Source of the DNA: an uncultured Collinsella sp.
GTDB taxonomy: Bacteria > Actinomycetota > Coriobacteriia > Coriobacteriales > Coriobacteriaceae
Direction: 5' to 3'
NCBI GenBank assembly: GCA_902465265.1
Contig: CABQMF010000042.1
Coordinates: forward strand, 1 to 17,174
Length of the DNA stretch: 17,174 nucleotides
The translations under genes were made by a program, and so were the position numbers. The notes below the pieces were generated by a model that searched no databases, was not told the origin of the DNA, and saw nothing but the letters and a program-made list of their open reading frames with translations. The first letter of the stretch is position 1, and each line of letters opens with the position of its first letter. Of this stretch, positions 7,321 through 14,253 are shown piece after piece.

Positions 7321-8088
7321 CTACCTCGCGCCCTTCCGCCCGTTACACTTCGAGCAGAGCACCTGCAGATTAGACGGCACGGTCTTACCGCCCCTAGCGA
7401 CCGGCACGATATGGTCGATGTGCAATCCAACACCATCGGGCATGTACTTTCCGCACATCTGGCAGGTGTAGTTGTCCCTTCGCGCTATCTGCTCGCGCAG
7501 CTGTTTAGTCATCAGCTTCCGCTGGTTGCGAGCATGGTAATCCCTGAGCGTCGCTTCGTCGTTAATGGCGGCGAGGCGGTTTCGCCTGTTCACAACCCAG
7601 TCCCAGCTCACGGCCATCACGCTATCGTCCACGGACACCTTGTAGGACGTCTTCACGTAGTTCCTCTGCCTGTAGCGTGTCTGCTCACGGCACGTGACAA
7701 ACTGGAACGCGTGCGCGTCGTCGAGTGTCTCGGCGTATTGCCGCTCCCGGCGCTTCCGCAGGCTGCAGGTCTTCAGGTATTCCTCCTGCTGTGCCTTCCA
7801 CTCCTGGATGTAGGAGCGCTTCGCGACTATCTTTTCCCAGTTGGCGGGCTCGAGCATAAAGCGATCTATCAGGTCGTCGATCTTCACGTTGCGCCTGCCG
7901 GAGACATCGAACCGCTCGACGAAGTATGGGTAGTGAAAGGGATTCGCCAGGACTCTTCGCACCAGAGAGACGACGCAGCAGATGAGAACAATCGAGACAA
8001 CGGCCGCAACGATGTAGGGAAGCAGATCGACGGCGACGAGATTTCCCCATTTATCGACATGATAGTAAGTAAACAAGATGGCTCCCAT
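7321..8088 (-). CDS. Membrane-anchored HNH endonuclease
   Basis: 255 residues. A hydrophobic segment at about residues 21-43, followed by RR, gives one predicted N-terminal membrane helix with the rest probably cytoplasmic. A basic, partly helical middle region (about 50-200) carries many Arg, Lys and aromatic residues. The C-terminal 47 residues are a classic zinc-ribbon HNH nuclease: CxxC at 209-212, H223-I-D225-H226 as the His-metal motif, N240, and CxxC at 245-248. HNH domains with this CxxC frame cut DNA in restriction, homing and defence enzymes. The start at 8088 lacks a strong ribosome binding site but is the only ATG that includes the membrane helix. It is convergent with the mrr remnant and divergent from the small genes at 8256. 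The combination suggests a nuclease acting on DNA at the membrane, for instance incoming DNA; that role is inference. Confidence 0.85.
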   Translation of the reverse strand: MGAILFTYYHVDKWGNLVAVDLLPYIVAAVVSIVLICCVVSLVRRVLANPFHYPYFVERFDVSGRRNVKIDDLIDRFMLEPANWEKIVAKRSYIQEWKAQQEEYLKTCSLRKRRERQYAETLDDAHAFQFVTCREQTRYRQRNYVKTSYKVSVDDSVMAVSWDWVVNRRNRLAAINDEATLRDYHARNQRKLMTKQLREQIARRDNYTCQMCGKYMPDGVGLHIDHIVPVARGGKTVPSNLQVLCSKCNGRKGAR

Positions 8089-8184
8089 TCGCTCGTATTG
8101 GCATCAGATGATAGACCAACGCAAGCACTCGCCCTTTTACCACCCCGCCCAGACACAACCACGCAACCCCCACACCATGTTCGC

Positions 8185-8213
8185 TTTACAAAACCAAACG
8201 CCCGGCCGATACT
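8185..8213 (+). promoter_or_regulatory. Candidate promoter for the WPDGR gene pair
   Basis: TTTACA (8185-8190) and GATACT (8208-8213) are separated by exactly 17 bases, about 40 bases before the ATG at 8256, in the divergent gap to the HNH gene. The -35 matches 5 of 6 consensus positions and the -10 matches 4 of 6. Confidence 0.45.
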
Positions 8214-8255
8214 GGTAGAAGCAAAACACGAACACGTGTACGGGAGGTAAGGCAT

Positions 8256-8573
8256 ATGATCATGAAGAAGCACTCCCTCGCGGGCACCTGCGGCATCCCC
8301 ACGGAGGACCGCCGCATCTACATCCCGGTGGACGTCAACGGGACCGACGACCCCGACCGTGGCCCGTCCGACCCGGTCACCATCCACTGGCCCGACGGCC
8401 GCTCCTGGCAGGTCGAGTCCATCTACTTCCGCTCCGAGTTCGGCCGCACCCTCTTCGGCAATCTCTGCGTGCGCTACGACGTCTGCATCGCAAAGCAGCG
8501 CAAGACGGTCTGGTGGGAGCACGGCGACTGGTTCGTCGAGCGTGGCAGCGGCATGGCGGTGACGCCCGCGTGA
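8256..8573 (+). CDS. Small hypothetical protein with WPDGR motif (first of a paralogous pair)
   Basis: 105 residues, preceded by GGGAGGTAAGG at good spacing before the ATG. The core reads IPVDVNG, then VTIHWPDGRSWQVESIYF, and ends RKTVWWEHGDWFVERG. From memory, this matches a widespread uncharacterised family of small soluble proteins in Firmicutes and Coriobacteria that have a central I-x-W-x-D-G-R strand pair, end in a W-F-V-E-like strand, and often lie near Y-family DNA polymerase genes. No such polymerase gene is in this window. The stop overlaps the GTG start of the next gene, which carries the same motif, so the two are translationally coupled and probably arose by duplication. The function is unknown; a small beta-rich binding domain is the most that can be suggested. 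Confidence 0.75.
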   Translation: MIMKKHSLAGTCGIPTEDRRIYIPVDVNGTDDPDRGPSDPVTIHWPDGRSWQVESIYFRSEFGRTLFGNLCVRYDVCIAKQRKTVWWEHGDWFVERGSGMAVTPA

Positions 8574-8947
8574 CAGATCACACCAAGGACTTCGGCGGCG
8601 GCATCACGGTGCGCGCCCGCGGCGACAGGCCAGGTCGGCGCGTCCACAAGCAGTACGTCGACGTCTACGCCCGCGCAAACGCCGACGGGACCATGGTCCC
8701 CATCCGCGTCTGCTGGCCGGACGGGCGCTGCTTCACCATCGATCAGATCCTCGAGATCGAGCCCTTCGGGGCTATCGTGCAGAACGCCCAGACGGCCACC
8801 TACACCGTTCGCTTCGGCCAGTGGCGCACCCAGCTCATGCTCGAGCACTACCACGAGGAGGACGACATCCACGGGGCTGAGGACCACCTGCGCTGGTGGG
8901 TCTGGGCGTTCGACAACACCCTCACCAAGAACGACGTGGGGGTGTAG
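8570..8947 (+). CDS. Small hypothetical protein with WPDGR motif (second of the pair)
   Basis: 125 residues from the GTG at 8570, which overlaps the preceding stop (GTGA); this start is preferred over an ATG at 8513 that would run far into the upstream gene. After a Gly/Arg-rich leader it reads KQYVDVYARANADGTMVPIR, then VCWPDGRCFTIDQIL, then a segment rich in beta-type residues (TYTVRFGQW), and ends with a second tryptophan cluster (RWWVWAFD). It fits the same small-protein family as its neighbour and is the more typical member. It is probably cytoplasmic. No catalytic residues are evident. Co-translation suggests the two proteins act together, perhaps as a heterodimer; that is inference. 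Confidence 0.78.
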   Translation: MTDHTKDFGGGITVRARGDRPGRRVHKQYVDVYARANADGTMVPIRVCWPDGRCFTIDQILEIEPFGAIVQNAQTATYTVRFGQWRTQLMLEHYHEEDDIHGAEDHLRWWVWAFDNTLTKNDVGV

Positions 8948-9009
8948 ACCCGTCGCCGGAACGTAAACGTCGTACGTCAAAAGGCCTCTGTCCTCCGAAT
9001 GTCCCGTTC

Positions 9010-9032
9010 AAAAAAGTGACGAGCGCTCGTCA
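9010..9032 (-). terminator. Probable terminator on the minus strand (16-bp palindrome plus T-run)
   Basis: TGACGAGCGCTCGTCA (9017-9032) is a perfect palindrome. On the minus strand it is followed by CTTTTTTG, the form of a compact rho-independent terminator (6-bp stem, four-base loop). It would end transcripts from the minus-strand small genes at 9036-9420. The palindrome could also be an operator. Confidence 0.55.
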
Positions 9033-9035
9033 GGG

Positions 9036-9218
9036 TCAAAATGCTGCATATCCAAATCGCTCAAGCAATCGGCTACAATGCGAAGTGGCGGGCAACGCAT
9101 ACGCGGTGCCCTTTCGCTTTAAGACCTCTTTGCGTGCTTTCCGGGCTACTTGGGGGTCTTTTATCATGTCACAGAGCAACCGCCAAACGTCAAAAACGTC
9201 CGCTAGGCGTAAGGCCAT
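9036..9218 (-). CDS. Possible small protein, 60 residues (doubtful)
   Basis: A frame starting at an ATG at 9218 gives MALRLADVFDVWRLLCDMIK and a basic tail ending FGYAAF. For it: the stop at 9036-9038 lies only a few bases before the minus-strand terminator, and it overlaps the 3' end of the 76-residue gene, as in an operon. Against it: there is no convincing ribosome binding site, codon choice is unlike neighbouring genes, and I recognise no family. The in-frame extension to 9302 is less likely because it would run far into the upstream gene. Confidence 0.25.
   Translation of the reverse strand: MALRLADVFDVWRLLCDMIKDPQVARKARKEVLKRKGTAYALPATSHCSRLLERFGYAAF
9074..9163 (+). ncRNA. Candidate short transcript (weak)
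   Basis: A good -10 box (TACAAT, 9074-9079) with a poor -35 (TCCAAA, 17-base spacing) precedes a segment ending in an 8-bp stem with one G-U pair (AAGACCTC 9121-9128 with GGGGTCTT 9153-9160) and a short T-rich tail. A small RNA of about 75 bases starting near 9086 would fit. I see no known RNA family, and the plus-strand gap holds no convincing gene. Confidence 0.2.
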
Positions 9219-9420
9219 CAAGGCGCTCGTCGGAGTCGAAAGGTTTTCTTGTAATGCATGACGCGAGATTGTCGGCAAATCGGTCGATTTGGCCTGCGGC
9301 ATATTCGACGATTCTGTCCGGATCCTGTAGGTCGCCGCGGGATGCCGCGAGGAGCGTCGCCGCGAGCCCGCGCATCTCGTAGCTGATATCGAAGATCTGG
9401 TTCTGCTCGGCTTCTGTCAT
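9190..9420 (-). CDS. Small hypothetical protein, 76 residues
   Basis: Starts MTEAEQNQIFDISYEMRGLA and continues through DPDRIVEYAAGQIDRFADNL to a polar tail. The ATG at 9420 is chosen because GAAAGGGG lies at good spacing, whereas the longer in-frame reading upstream passes through a terminator-like hairpin and low-complexity sequence. The protein is acidic and helical, without membrane segments or known motifs. Proteins of this type, with two amphipathic helices, are common among accessory genes of mobile elements, but no function can be named. It is the only minus-strand gene between the defence block and the mobilisation operon. A terminator at 9010-9032 follows. Confidence 0.6.
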   Translation of the reverse strand: MTEAEQNQIFDISYEMRGLAATLLAASRGDLQDPDRIVEYAAGQIDRFADNLASCITRKPFDSDERLDGLTPSGRF

Positions 9421-9466
9421 GGATGCCCCTTTCCGGAAACGATGCGTAATCCATATTCTCCCCTTC

Positions 9467-9491
9467 GGGCCCGCCGCCGGCGGGCCCTTTT
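9467..9491 (+). terminator. GC-rich hairpin with T-run (plus-strand terminator)
   Basis: GGGCCCGCC (9467-9475) pairs perfectly with GGCGGGCCC (9479-9487) around a three-base loop and is followed by TTTT. In the plus direction it is a textbook rho-independent terminator, yet the nearest plus-strand gene ends 500 bases upstream. It may stop read-through or a short RNA, or shape the leader of the divergent small gene. Confidence 0.7.
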
Positions 9492-9565
9492 GCTGCCGCC
9501 GGTATCCGGCATGCGCCGCCGTATGGCCACGGCTCCGCGGCCGGGTGGCACCTCCGCTACGCCGC

Positions 9566-9683
9566 GTCAAGGGGGCCCATGAGACCCCGCACAAACCTCC
9601 GCTCCGCTCCGGTTGGTGGAGGTCGTCATGGACCTCCCTTGACCCGCCTTCGCTCCGGTGCGGCTTTGCAGGGAGCAAAGCCG
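9566..9683. repeat. Long imperfect hairpin followed by a second perfect hairpin (non-coding)
   Basis: The gap 9492-9764 holds no gene that I can support, but it is highly structured. GTCAAGGG (9566-9573) pairs with CCCTTGAC (9636-9643), and the pairing continues inward with small bulges (GGCCCATGA-GACC against GGTC-GTCATGGACC) to an inner ACCTCC/GGAGGT stem. Just after it, CGGCTTTGC (9661-9669) pairs perfectly with GCAAAGCCG (9675-9683), and CGGCTTTGC recurs at 9708-9716. This could be a structured leader RNA for the DUF2958 operon, a transfer or replication origin, or a protein-binding array; the sequence does not decide. Confidence 0.7.
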
Positions 9684-9764
9684 ACGACGACGCGCGGCGT
9701 CGCCATTCGGCTTTGCCCGCAGGGGCGAGATGTTGAGGGCAGGGTGCCCGGAACGGAGGAAGAG

Positions 9765-10064
9765 ATGCAGCAGCTGATGACGAGGGAAATCGCCAAGACG
9801 GCTCCAAGGCTCTACGAGCAGGACGGAGCAGAGGACCCCACGGTCTATGCCCACTACTTCTCGTGCATGAACGGATGGGACTGGTGGCTGCTCGAGTTCG
9901 ACGGCACGGACGAGGCGTTCGGCCTCGTCGAGGGCTACGACGACGAGCTCGGCTACTTCAGCATCAAGGAGATGGAGGAGCTGAACCGCCAGATGGGGTT
10001 CGCCGCCGTCGAGCGCGACGAGCACTTCTCCCCGAAGCCGCTCAGCGCCGTCAGGAGGAGGTAG
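9765..10064 (+). CDS. DUF2958 domain protein
   Basis: 99 residues from the ATG at 9765, preceded by CGGAGGAAGAG; longer in-frame readings cross hairpin-rich non-coding DNA. The sequence follows the DUF2958 pattern: a leading helix (MTREIAKTAPRLYEQ), then DPTVYAHYFSCMNGWDWWLLEFDG, then FGLVEGYDDELGYFSIKEME, then VERDEHFSPKPLS at the end. The conserved tryptophan cluster, the F-G-L-V-x-G-x-x-x-E-L-G-Y-F-S core and the D-x-x-F-x-P-K-P-L tail are all present. The family is frequent on plasmids and conjugative elements and its function is not known. It is complete and four bases upstream of the next gene, with which it forms an operon. DUF2958 and DUF4313-like genes are often neighbours on such elements, as here. 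Confidence 0.85.
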   Translation: MQQLMTREIAKTAPRLYEQDGAEDPTVYAHYFSCMNGWDWWLLEFDGTDEAFGLVEGYDDELGYFSIKEMEELNRQMGFAAVERDEHFSPKPLSAVRRR

Positions 10065-10068
10065 CCGC

Positions 10069-10665
10069 ATGGTCACGGTCGAGTTCGACTCCATGGGCGA
10101 GGCGCCCCGCCTCGCCCTCGTGGCCGGGGAGTACGTGGGCGGCGGCCTGGCCGTCCTCCTCCTCGACGCCACGGACCCGCGCTCCGACGGCTACATGGCC
10201 GAGTGGGGCGTGCTTACGGCGAACGTGCCGGCTGCGGCCGAGTGGTGCCGCGGGCACGGCAACATCGCCATCGACGCCGCGGTCCCCGCGGCACTCCTCA
10301 AGGCACTCGTGGCCGCCGGCATACTCCGGATGGCCGGCCGCTCGGCTGCGTCCGGGATGGCCCGCTACCCGCTGGCCACGGTCGCCGGGCACGCCCTCGA
10401 CGGCATGGGCGGCCTGACCGAGACCCTCGAGGAGGCGCTCGGCTCGACGGTCGTCGTCGAGTACGAGTCGGGCGGCGACGGCGGCGCGTTCGAGGCGGGG
10501 ACCGCGCCGGCGGGCTCGGCCGAGCTCGAGCGCCTCATCGCCGCCGCGAGGTCCGAGGCCGACGCGTTGGCGGCCGCCGGCGGATGGGCGGCCGTCCGGG
10601 TCGGTTTCGGGGACGCCGAGACCATCGACTGCGAGACGGGCCGGACGGTCTACGTCGCGGGGTGA
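10069..10665 (+). CDS. DUF4313-like protein with extra C-terminal domain
   Basis: 198 residues; the ribosome binding site GGAGGAGG overlaps the end of the DUF2958 gene. Residues about 15-110 fit DUF4313: RLALVAGEYVGGGLAVLLLD, then TANVP, then an IAIDAAVPAALLKALVAAGI helix, then TGR-like MAGRSAASGMARYPLATV. DUF4313 proteins are small accessory proteins of plasmids and conjugative elements with no known role. From about residue 118 an unrecognised, highly acidic and Ala/Gly-rich extension follows, with an internal helix (SAELERLIAAARSEADALA) and a final beta-like strand pair (AVRVGFGDAETIDCETGRTV). The family's usual length is closer to 100-120 residues, so the extension is unusual. Very high GC in third codon positions matches the mobilisation genes. 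Confidence 0.75.
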   Translation: MVTVEFDSMGEAPRLALVAGEYVGGGLAVLLLDATDPRSDGYMAEWGVLTANVPAAAEWCRGHGNIAIDAAVPAALLKALVAAGILRMAGRSAASGMARYPLATVAGHALDGMGGLTETLEEALGSTVVVEYESGGDGGAFEAGTAPAGSAELERLIAAARSEADALAAAGGWAAVRVGFGDAETIDCETGRTVYVAG

Positions 10666-10682
10666 AATAGGAGGAGAGCGCA

Positions 10683-10712
10683 AGCGCGGTCCGGATGGGC
10701 CGCGCTTTTCTT
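10683..10712 (+). terminator. Rho-independent terminator after the DUF2958/DUF4313 operon
   Basis: AAGCGCGGTCC and GGGCCGCGCTT (about 10683-10706) pair over about 10 bp with a short loop and are followed by TTCTTTT. It lies some 15 bases after the DUF4313-like stop and fits as the end of that operon. Confidence 0.85.
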
Positions 10713-10869
10713 TTCCCGGGGATGCGGAACTTCCGCCGCCCAAGTGCCTTGGACGGTGGGAGGAGCAGGATAAGGGCGCACTACGGGCGCCCGGGATTTT
10801 GCGGTGCAACTCGGCGGGCCGAGTTCGTTTCCGCTGGTAGCGTTGCCGGTCAAGCCGGAAAGGCGACGG

Positions 10870-10940
10870 CGGCCCTCCGTCATACGCGCCCCGAGCGCCG
10901 TATGACGGAGGGCCGTTTGCGCGGGCAGGGCCGTATGACG
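10870..10940. repeat. 17-bp perfect inverted repeat plus a third copy of its core
   Basis: CGGCCCTCCGTCATACG (10870-10886) is exactly complementary to 10899-10915 across a 12-base loop. The core CCGTATGACG recurs at 10931-10940, two bases from the end of the coupling-protein gene. Neither strand has a T-run after the stem. It may end the mobilisation transcript, protect its 3' end, or bind a protein such as the relaxosome. The rest of 10713-10942 contains no gene I can support. Confidence 0.85.
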
Positions 10941-10942
10941 CG

Positions 10943-12901
10943 TCAGAACCCGTCGGGCGCCGCGGACACCTTGCGCTTCCTGCCGCCGGACGGCGACCCC
11001 TTGGGCTTTTTCGGCTTCTCCGGGATACGCCAGACCGGTGCCGGGGCGTCGTTGCGGGCCTCCCCCTCGAGCGCCCGCGCGAGCAGCGCGCCCTCGGCCT
11101 CCGGCGACGTCATGCCCAGCAGCGGCCCCAAGAACGTCTCGGTGATGTCGCGGCTGGCGAGCGCCATCGGTCCCTCCGCGTCGATCACGAGCGCGCCGTT
11201 CTCGCGCGCGCTCCAGGCCATGAGCTCCGACGGGGTGATCAGCGGACGGCGCGCCACGGAGAACGACTTGCCGGACGAGGAGCTCTGCGTCCCCTTGGTG
11301 GAGCTCTGCCCGGTCGTCTTGACACTGTAGTCGCCGAGTCGCTTGCTGATCTCCTCCGCCTCGCCGACGGACTCTACCGAGAGGACGACCTGGGTGCCGA
11401 GCAGCGCCAGCAGCGCGTCCGACTCTGCCCTGGAGTAGCCGCACCGGGCCTCGAGCAGGCGGGTGTTCTGGAGCACGAAGACGACGTGCAGGCCGATGCT
11501 GCGGACCTCCGCGAGATCGCCGAGGAGGCGGGGGATCTTGGGGATCCCGGACCCCTCGTCGATGGCGAGCAGGGTCTCGGCCGGCAGCCTGCCGCCCGAC
11601 AGGCGCGCGGTCTCGCGCAGCGCCGACAGCGCCTGGGAGAAGATGCACGAGACGAGCGCGCCGCGGTCCCCTCGGTCCGTCGCGCTGGCGATGTAGAGGA
11701 TGGTGGGCTTGCGCCCGACCGATGCGAGGTCGACCTCGCCGTCCCAGAGCATTCGGCTGACGTCGTCGTCGCAGAAGGACATGAGGTAGTTGCGCGCGGT
11801 GGAGACGAGGGCCTCGCCTCCACCGCCGTTCGACGAGGCGACGAGGAGGAACTGGCGCGCCGGGTTTCCCGCCGGCAGGTCCGCGGCGAGCTCCTCCAGC
11901 GACTTGACCGCGCTCTTCCCGTCGCGGGGCTCCAGGAGTGCGAGCACGGTCGAGAGGTTCCGCGCGCCGTCGGGGATCCGATCGTCCGTAATCGCGAGCA
12001 GGCAGAGGCCGGTCAGCAGGTTGCGGCTGGCGTCCGTGAAGAACCTCTGGCCCGAGGAGAAGGCATCGGGCACGATGGCGGACGACAGCTCGCGGAGCTC
12101 GGCCACGGCACCGGCGACGCCCTCGGTCCCGAGCGCCGCGATGGCGCGGTCGAGGGGGTTGAACCTCGCTGACTTGACGGGCTCGTCGAGTCGGATGGCG
12201 ACGACCTCCATCCCGGCCCTCCTGGCGAGCGGCTCGGTCCATGCGCGGATCTCGGACTTCGGGTCGTGGACGATGACGGAGGTCGGGATCCCGTGGGCGT
12301 TGCGGTCGATCGCGGCGGCCACGCTGACGGCAAGAGACCTTCTCGTCTTGCCTGCGCCGCTGCCCGCCCTTATGAGACAGTGGATGGCCGGGACCATCGC
12401 GATCCCGCCGCCGACGCAGCCGGCCGCAACGAGCCCCCTCGCGGCCTCCTTCCCGTCCCACGGCGGGCAGCGCCTTGCGACCCTGGACGGCCTCGACTCG
12501 AGCCAGGCGTCCCCGTGCGTGCGCGTGGGCGCGCGGTCGCCGGCGAACGTCCCGTCGTGGAGCCTCAGCCACGAACGTGCCCACGAGACGAGGCCGAGGA
12601 CCATGATGGTGACTGCGACGGCTGCGACCGCGGCCAGCAGCCCGCCCACTTTCCCGGTTGCCAACGTGTCGGCGAGCGTATCCAACGGGTTGCGGAGGAC
12701 GGTGTCGGGCTCGGCCCCCGGGTCGCCAACCTGCAAGTGCAACAGGGTGGAGAGGTCGGAGGCGAGCGATGCCATCCACCAGCTCGCGTAGTCCCACGCG
12801 CTGACGGTCGCGATGGCGGCGACGACGGCGACTATACCGTGGGCCGCCAGCGTGTCGGCGAGCTCCCTCCTCATGTTGCGGTTGAAGGATTTGGGTTTCA
12901 T
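10943..12901 (-). CDS. VirD4/TraG-type coupling protein (T4CP)
   Basis: 652 residues. The start at 12901 is chosen because its ATG overlaps the relaxase stop (ATGA) and AAAGGA lies upstream; a longer reading to 13156 would run inside the relaxase gene. Two membrane helices are predicted at about residues 22-55 and 86-110. The cytoplasmic ATPase domain has Walker A GSGAGKT (180-186) and Walker B LLAIDE with D448-E449. Further family segments include VIVHDPKSEIR, SARFNPL, and the VLQNTRLLEARCG region. VirD4/TraG proteins bind the relaxase-DNA complex and hand it to a type IV secretion channel at the membrane. The C-terminal tail is rich in Lys, Pro and Ser. The gene is the last of the operon RHH-relaxase-T4CP. 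A coupling protein without channel genes fits a mobilisable element or an incomplete view of a conjugative one. Confidence 0.92.
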   Translation of the reverse strand: MKPKSFNRNMRRELADTLAAHGIVAVVAAIATVSAWDYASWWMASLASDLSTLLHLQVGDPGAEPDTVLRNPLDTLADTLATGKVGGLLAAVAAVAVTIMVLGLVSWARSWLRLHDGTFAGDRAPTRTHGDAWLESRPSRVARRCPPWDGKEAARGLVAAGCVGGGIAMVPAIHCLIRAGSGAGKTRRSLAVSVAAAIDRNAHGIPTSVIVHDPKSEIRAWTEPLARRAGMEVVAIRLDEPVKSARFNPLDRAIAALGTEGVAGAVAELRELSSAIVPDAFSSGQRFFTDASRNLLTGLCLLAITDDRIPDGARNLSTVLALLEPRDGKSAVKSLEELAADLPAGNPARQFLLVASSNGGGGEALVSTARNYLMSFCDDDVSRMLWDGEVDLASVGRKPTILYIASATDRGDRGALVSCIFSQALSALRETARLSGGRLPAETLLAIDEGSGIPKIPRLLGDLAEVRSIGLHVVFVLQNTRLLEARCGYSRAESDALLALLGTQVVLSVESVGEAEEISKRLGDYSVKTTGQSSTKGTQSSSSGKSFSVARRPLITPSELMAWSARENGALVIDAEGPMALASRDITETFLGPLLGMTSPEAEGALLARALEGEARNDAPAPVWRIPEKPKKPKGSPSGGRKRKVSAAPDGF

Positions 12902-14253
12902 CTTCTCATTGTCCTTTCTATCCTGTTCGCAATCTTCACGGTCGGGGCACTCGACGGCCCGGTGCCGCCGGATGCCAGGATCCGCAGGGCCGAGGCGATG
13001 AGCCGCAGGACCCTCTCTCCGGCCTCGTCCCCCATGTCGCGGCCACCGGCGTCCCGCGTGGCCTCCCTTGCGATGAAGGCCGTCATCGCGGCCGCGCGTC
13101 CGAGGGCCGGGCCGGCCGACGGCACCTGCCGGAAGATCCGCTCCGCCGTGGGGCACCCCTTTAAGTCGTTGCGTTCGATCGACTGGCCGCGGGCGACCTT
13201 TCGGCCGATTGCCTCAAGGCGCCTTTTCGGGATACAGGCCCGGGCCTCGGTGGCGAGGCCGGCCTCCCGCCGCCTCTCCGTCGCCGGGCCGGTTCCGGGC
13301 GTGGCGCGTCGCATCGGCGTCTGCTCGCGCGCCGGCGCCCTGTCGGGGACCATGACGCGCAGGGCGGCGTTCTCGCAGCGGAGGCCGAAGTCGTCGGCGG
13401 CCCTGCGAACATAGGCGTCTCGGGCCTCCTCGGTCAGGCACTTGAGGTCGGCGCACCTCTCGACGGCCTTCTTATAGCGGTCCAGTGCGCCGGCGAGCTC
13501 GGGGAAGTCGGAGGCCGCCCGGTCGAGGGCCTCCCTCAGCGCGGCGGACGTCTCCGGGTGGAACCGCCTGAGGTGGGCGGCCTCAATCCTTCCGTCCGGC
13601 GGCAGCTCGATATCGAAACGGTTCCGGTCGATGCGGGAGACGGCGTCCAGCGCGGCCTCCCTCGCGAGGTCGCGCTCGATGTAGGCCTCCCGCAGCAGCG
13701 GCGCCATGGCCTTCGAGGAGATCTCGAGCCGCGCCGCCTCCATCTTCCGCTTGGGGAGCAGCGCGTCCCACTCGCCCGCGTGGTCGACCGTGAGGATGTG
13801 GACGTGGTGGCTCGTGCCGTTGACATGCATCGCCGCGTAGAACTCCACGCGGCTCTCGGGCACACCGGTCATCTCGGAGAAGAGCCTCGGCCACTCGGAG
13901 CGCACCAGCGCCTGCCAGGCGTCCAGACGATCGAGGCCGGCAGCTGGGGCGATGTCGTTCGGGACCGTGACGACGGTGGTGAGCACCGCACCGCCGTTTT
14001 GGGCGATGGCACGCCTGGCCTCCGCCACGGCGACCGGGCCGTCCGCGTCCCAGAGGCCGCCCGTCGAGCCGGTCCTGTTCGCGGCGTAGGCGGCCAGGCC
14101 GTCCACACCGAGCCTCCTGCCGTCCGCCTCGCTTACCTCGATGACGACGCCGCGGCGGGTGCCGGCGTATGCCGCCAGGCCTGCGGCGGTCGCCCTCGCG
14201 GACGCTCCCGCGCGGACGACGGAGTGGTTGACGATGACGGGCGGGCTAGCCAT
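12898..14253 (-). CDS. MobP-type (MobL-like) relaxase
   Basis: 451 residues. The family nicks the transfer origin and stays bound to the 5' end through a tyrosine. The N-terminal half has the relaxase layout: a candidate nucleophile Y29 in LAAYAGTRRGVV, matching the YIAxRxGV motif of MobP2/MobP3 relaxases of Gram-positive elements, and the three-histidine metal motif H143-VNGTS-H-H150-V-H152 followed by ILTVD. The C-terminal half (about 270-451) is charged, helical and Arg-rich and does not match a known enzyme domain. The start overlaps the preceding RHH gene by 8 bases (ATGGCTAG) and the stop overlaps the coupling protein start, so all three are co-translated. The nick site is probably near the operon, but I cannot identify it. 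All motif residues look intact, so the gene is probably functional. Confidence 0.9.
   Translation of the reverse strand: MASPPVIVNHSVVRAGASARATAAGLAAYAGTRRGVVIEVSEADGRRLGVDGLAAYAANRTGSTGGLWDADGPVAVAEARRAIAQNGGAVLTTVVTVPNDIAPAAGLDRLDAWQALVRSEWPRLFSEMTGVPESRVEFYAAMHVNGTSHHVHILTVDHAGEWDALLPKRKMEAARLEISSKAMAPLLREAYIERDLAREAALDAVSRIDRNRFDIELPPDGRIEAAHLRRFHPETSAALREALDRAASDFPELAGALDRYKKAVERCADLKCLTEEARDAYVRRAADDFGLRCENAALRVMVPDRAPAREQTPMRRATPGTGPATERRREAGLATEARACIPKRRLEAIGRKVARGQSIERNDLKGCPTAERIFRQVPSAGPALGRAAAMTAFIAREATRDAGGRDMGDEAGERVLRLIASALRILASGGTGPSSAPTVKIANRIERTMRR

Noticed and set aside
7072..8250. Plus-strand open frame of 392 codons
   Set aside because: It is the antisense of the HNH gene, which has a complete zinc-ribbon nuclease motif; the frame also overlaps the mrr remnant and has no recognisable features.
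9421..9807. N-terminal extension of the 76-residue protein
   Set aside because: It crosses a terminator-like hairpin and the structured gap, and overlaps the DUF2958 start; composition is low-complexity.
10650..12797. Minus-strand open frame of 715 codons
   Set aside because: It reads the coupling-protein gene in another frame, giving an Arg/Gly/Pro-rich sequence typical of shadows; the Walker motifs are in the other frame.
12902..13156. N-terminal extension of the coupling protein
   Set aside because: It would lie inside the relaxase gene and gives low-complexity sequence; the ATGA overlap at 12898-12901 with a ribosome binding site is the natural start.
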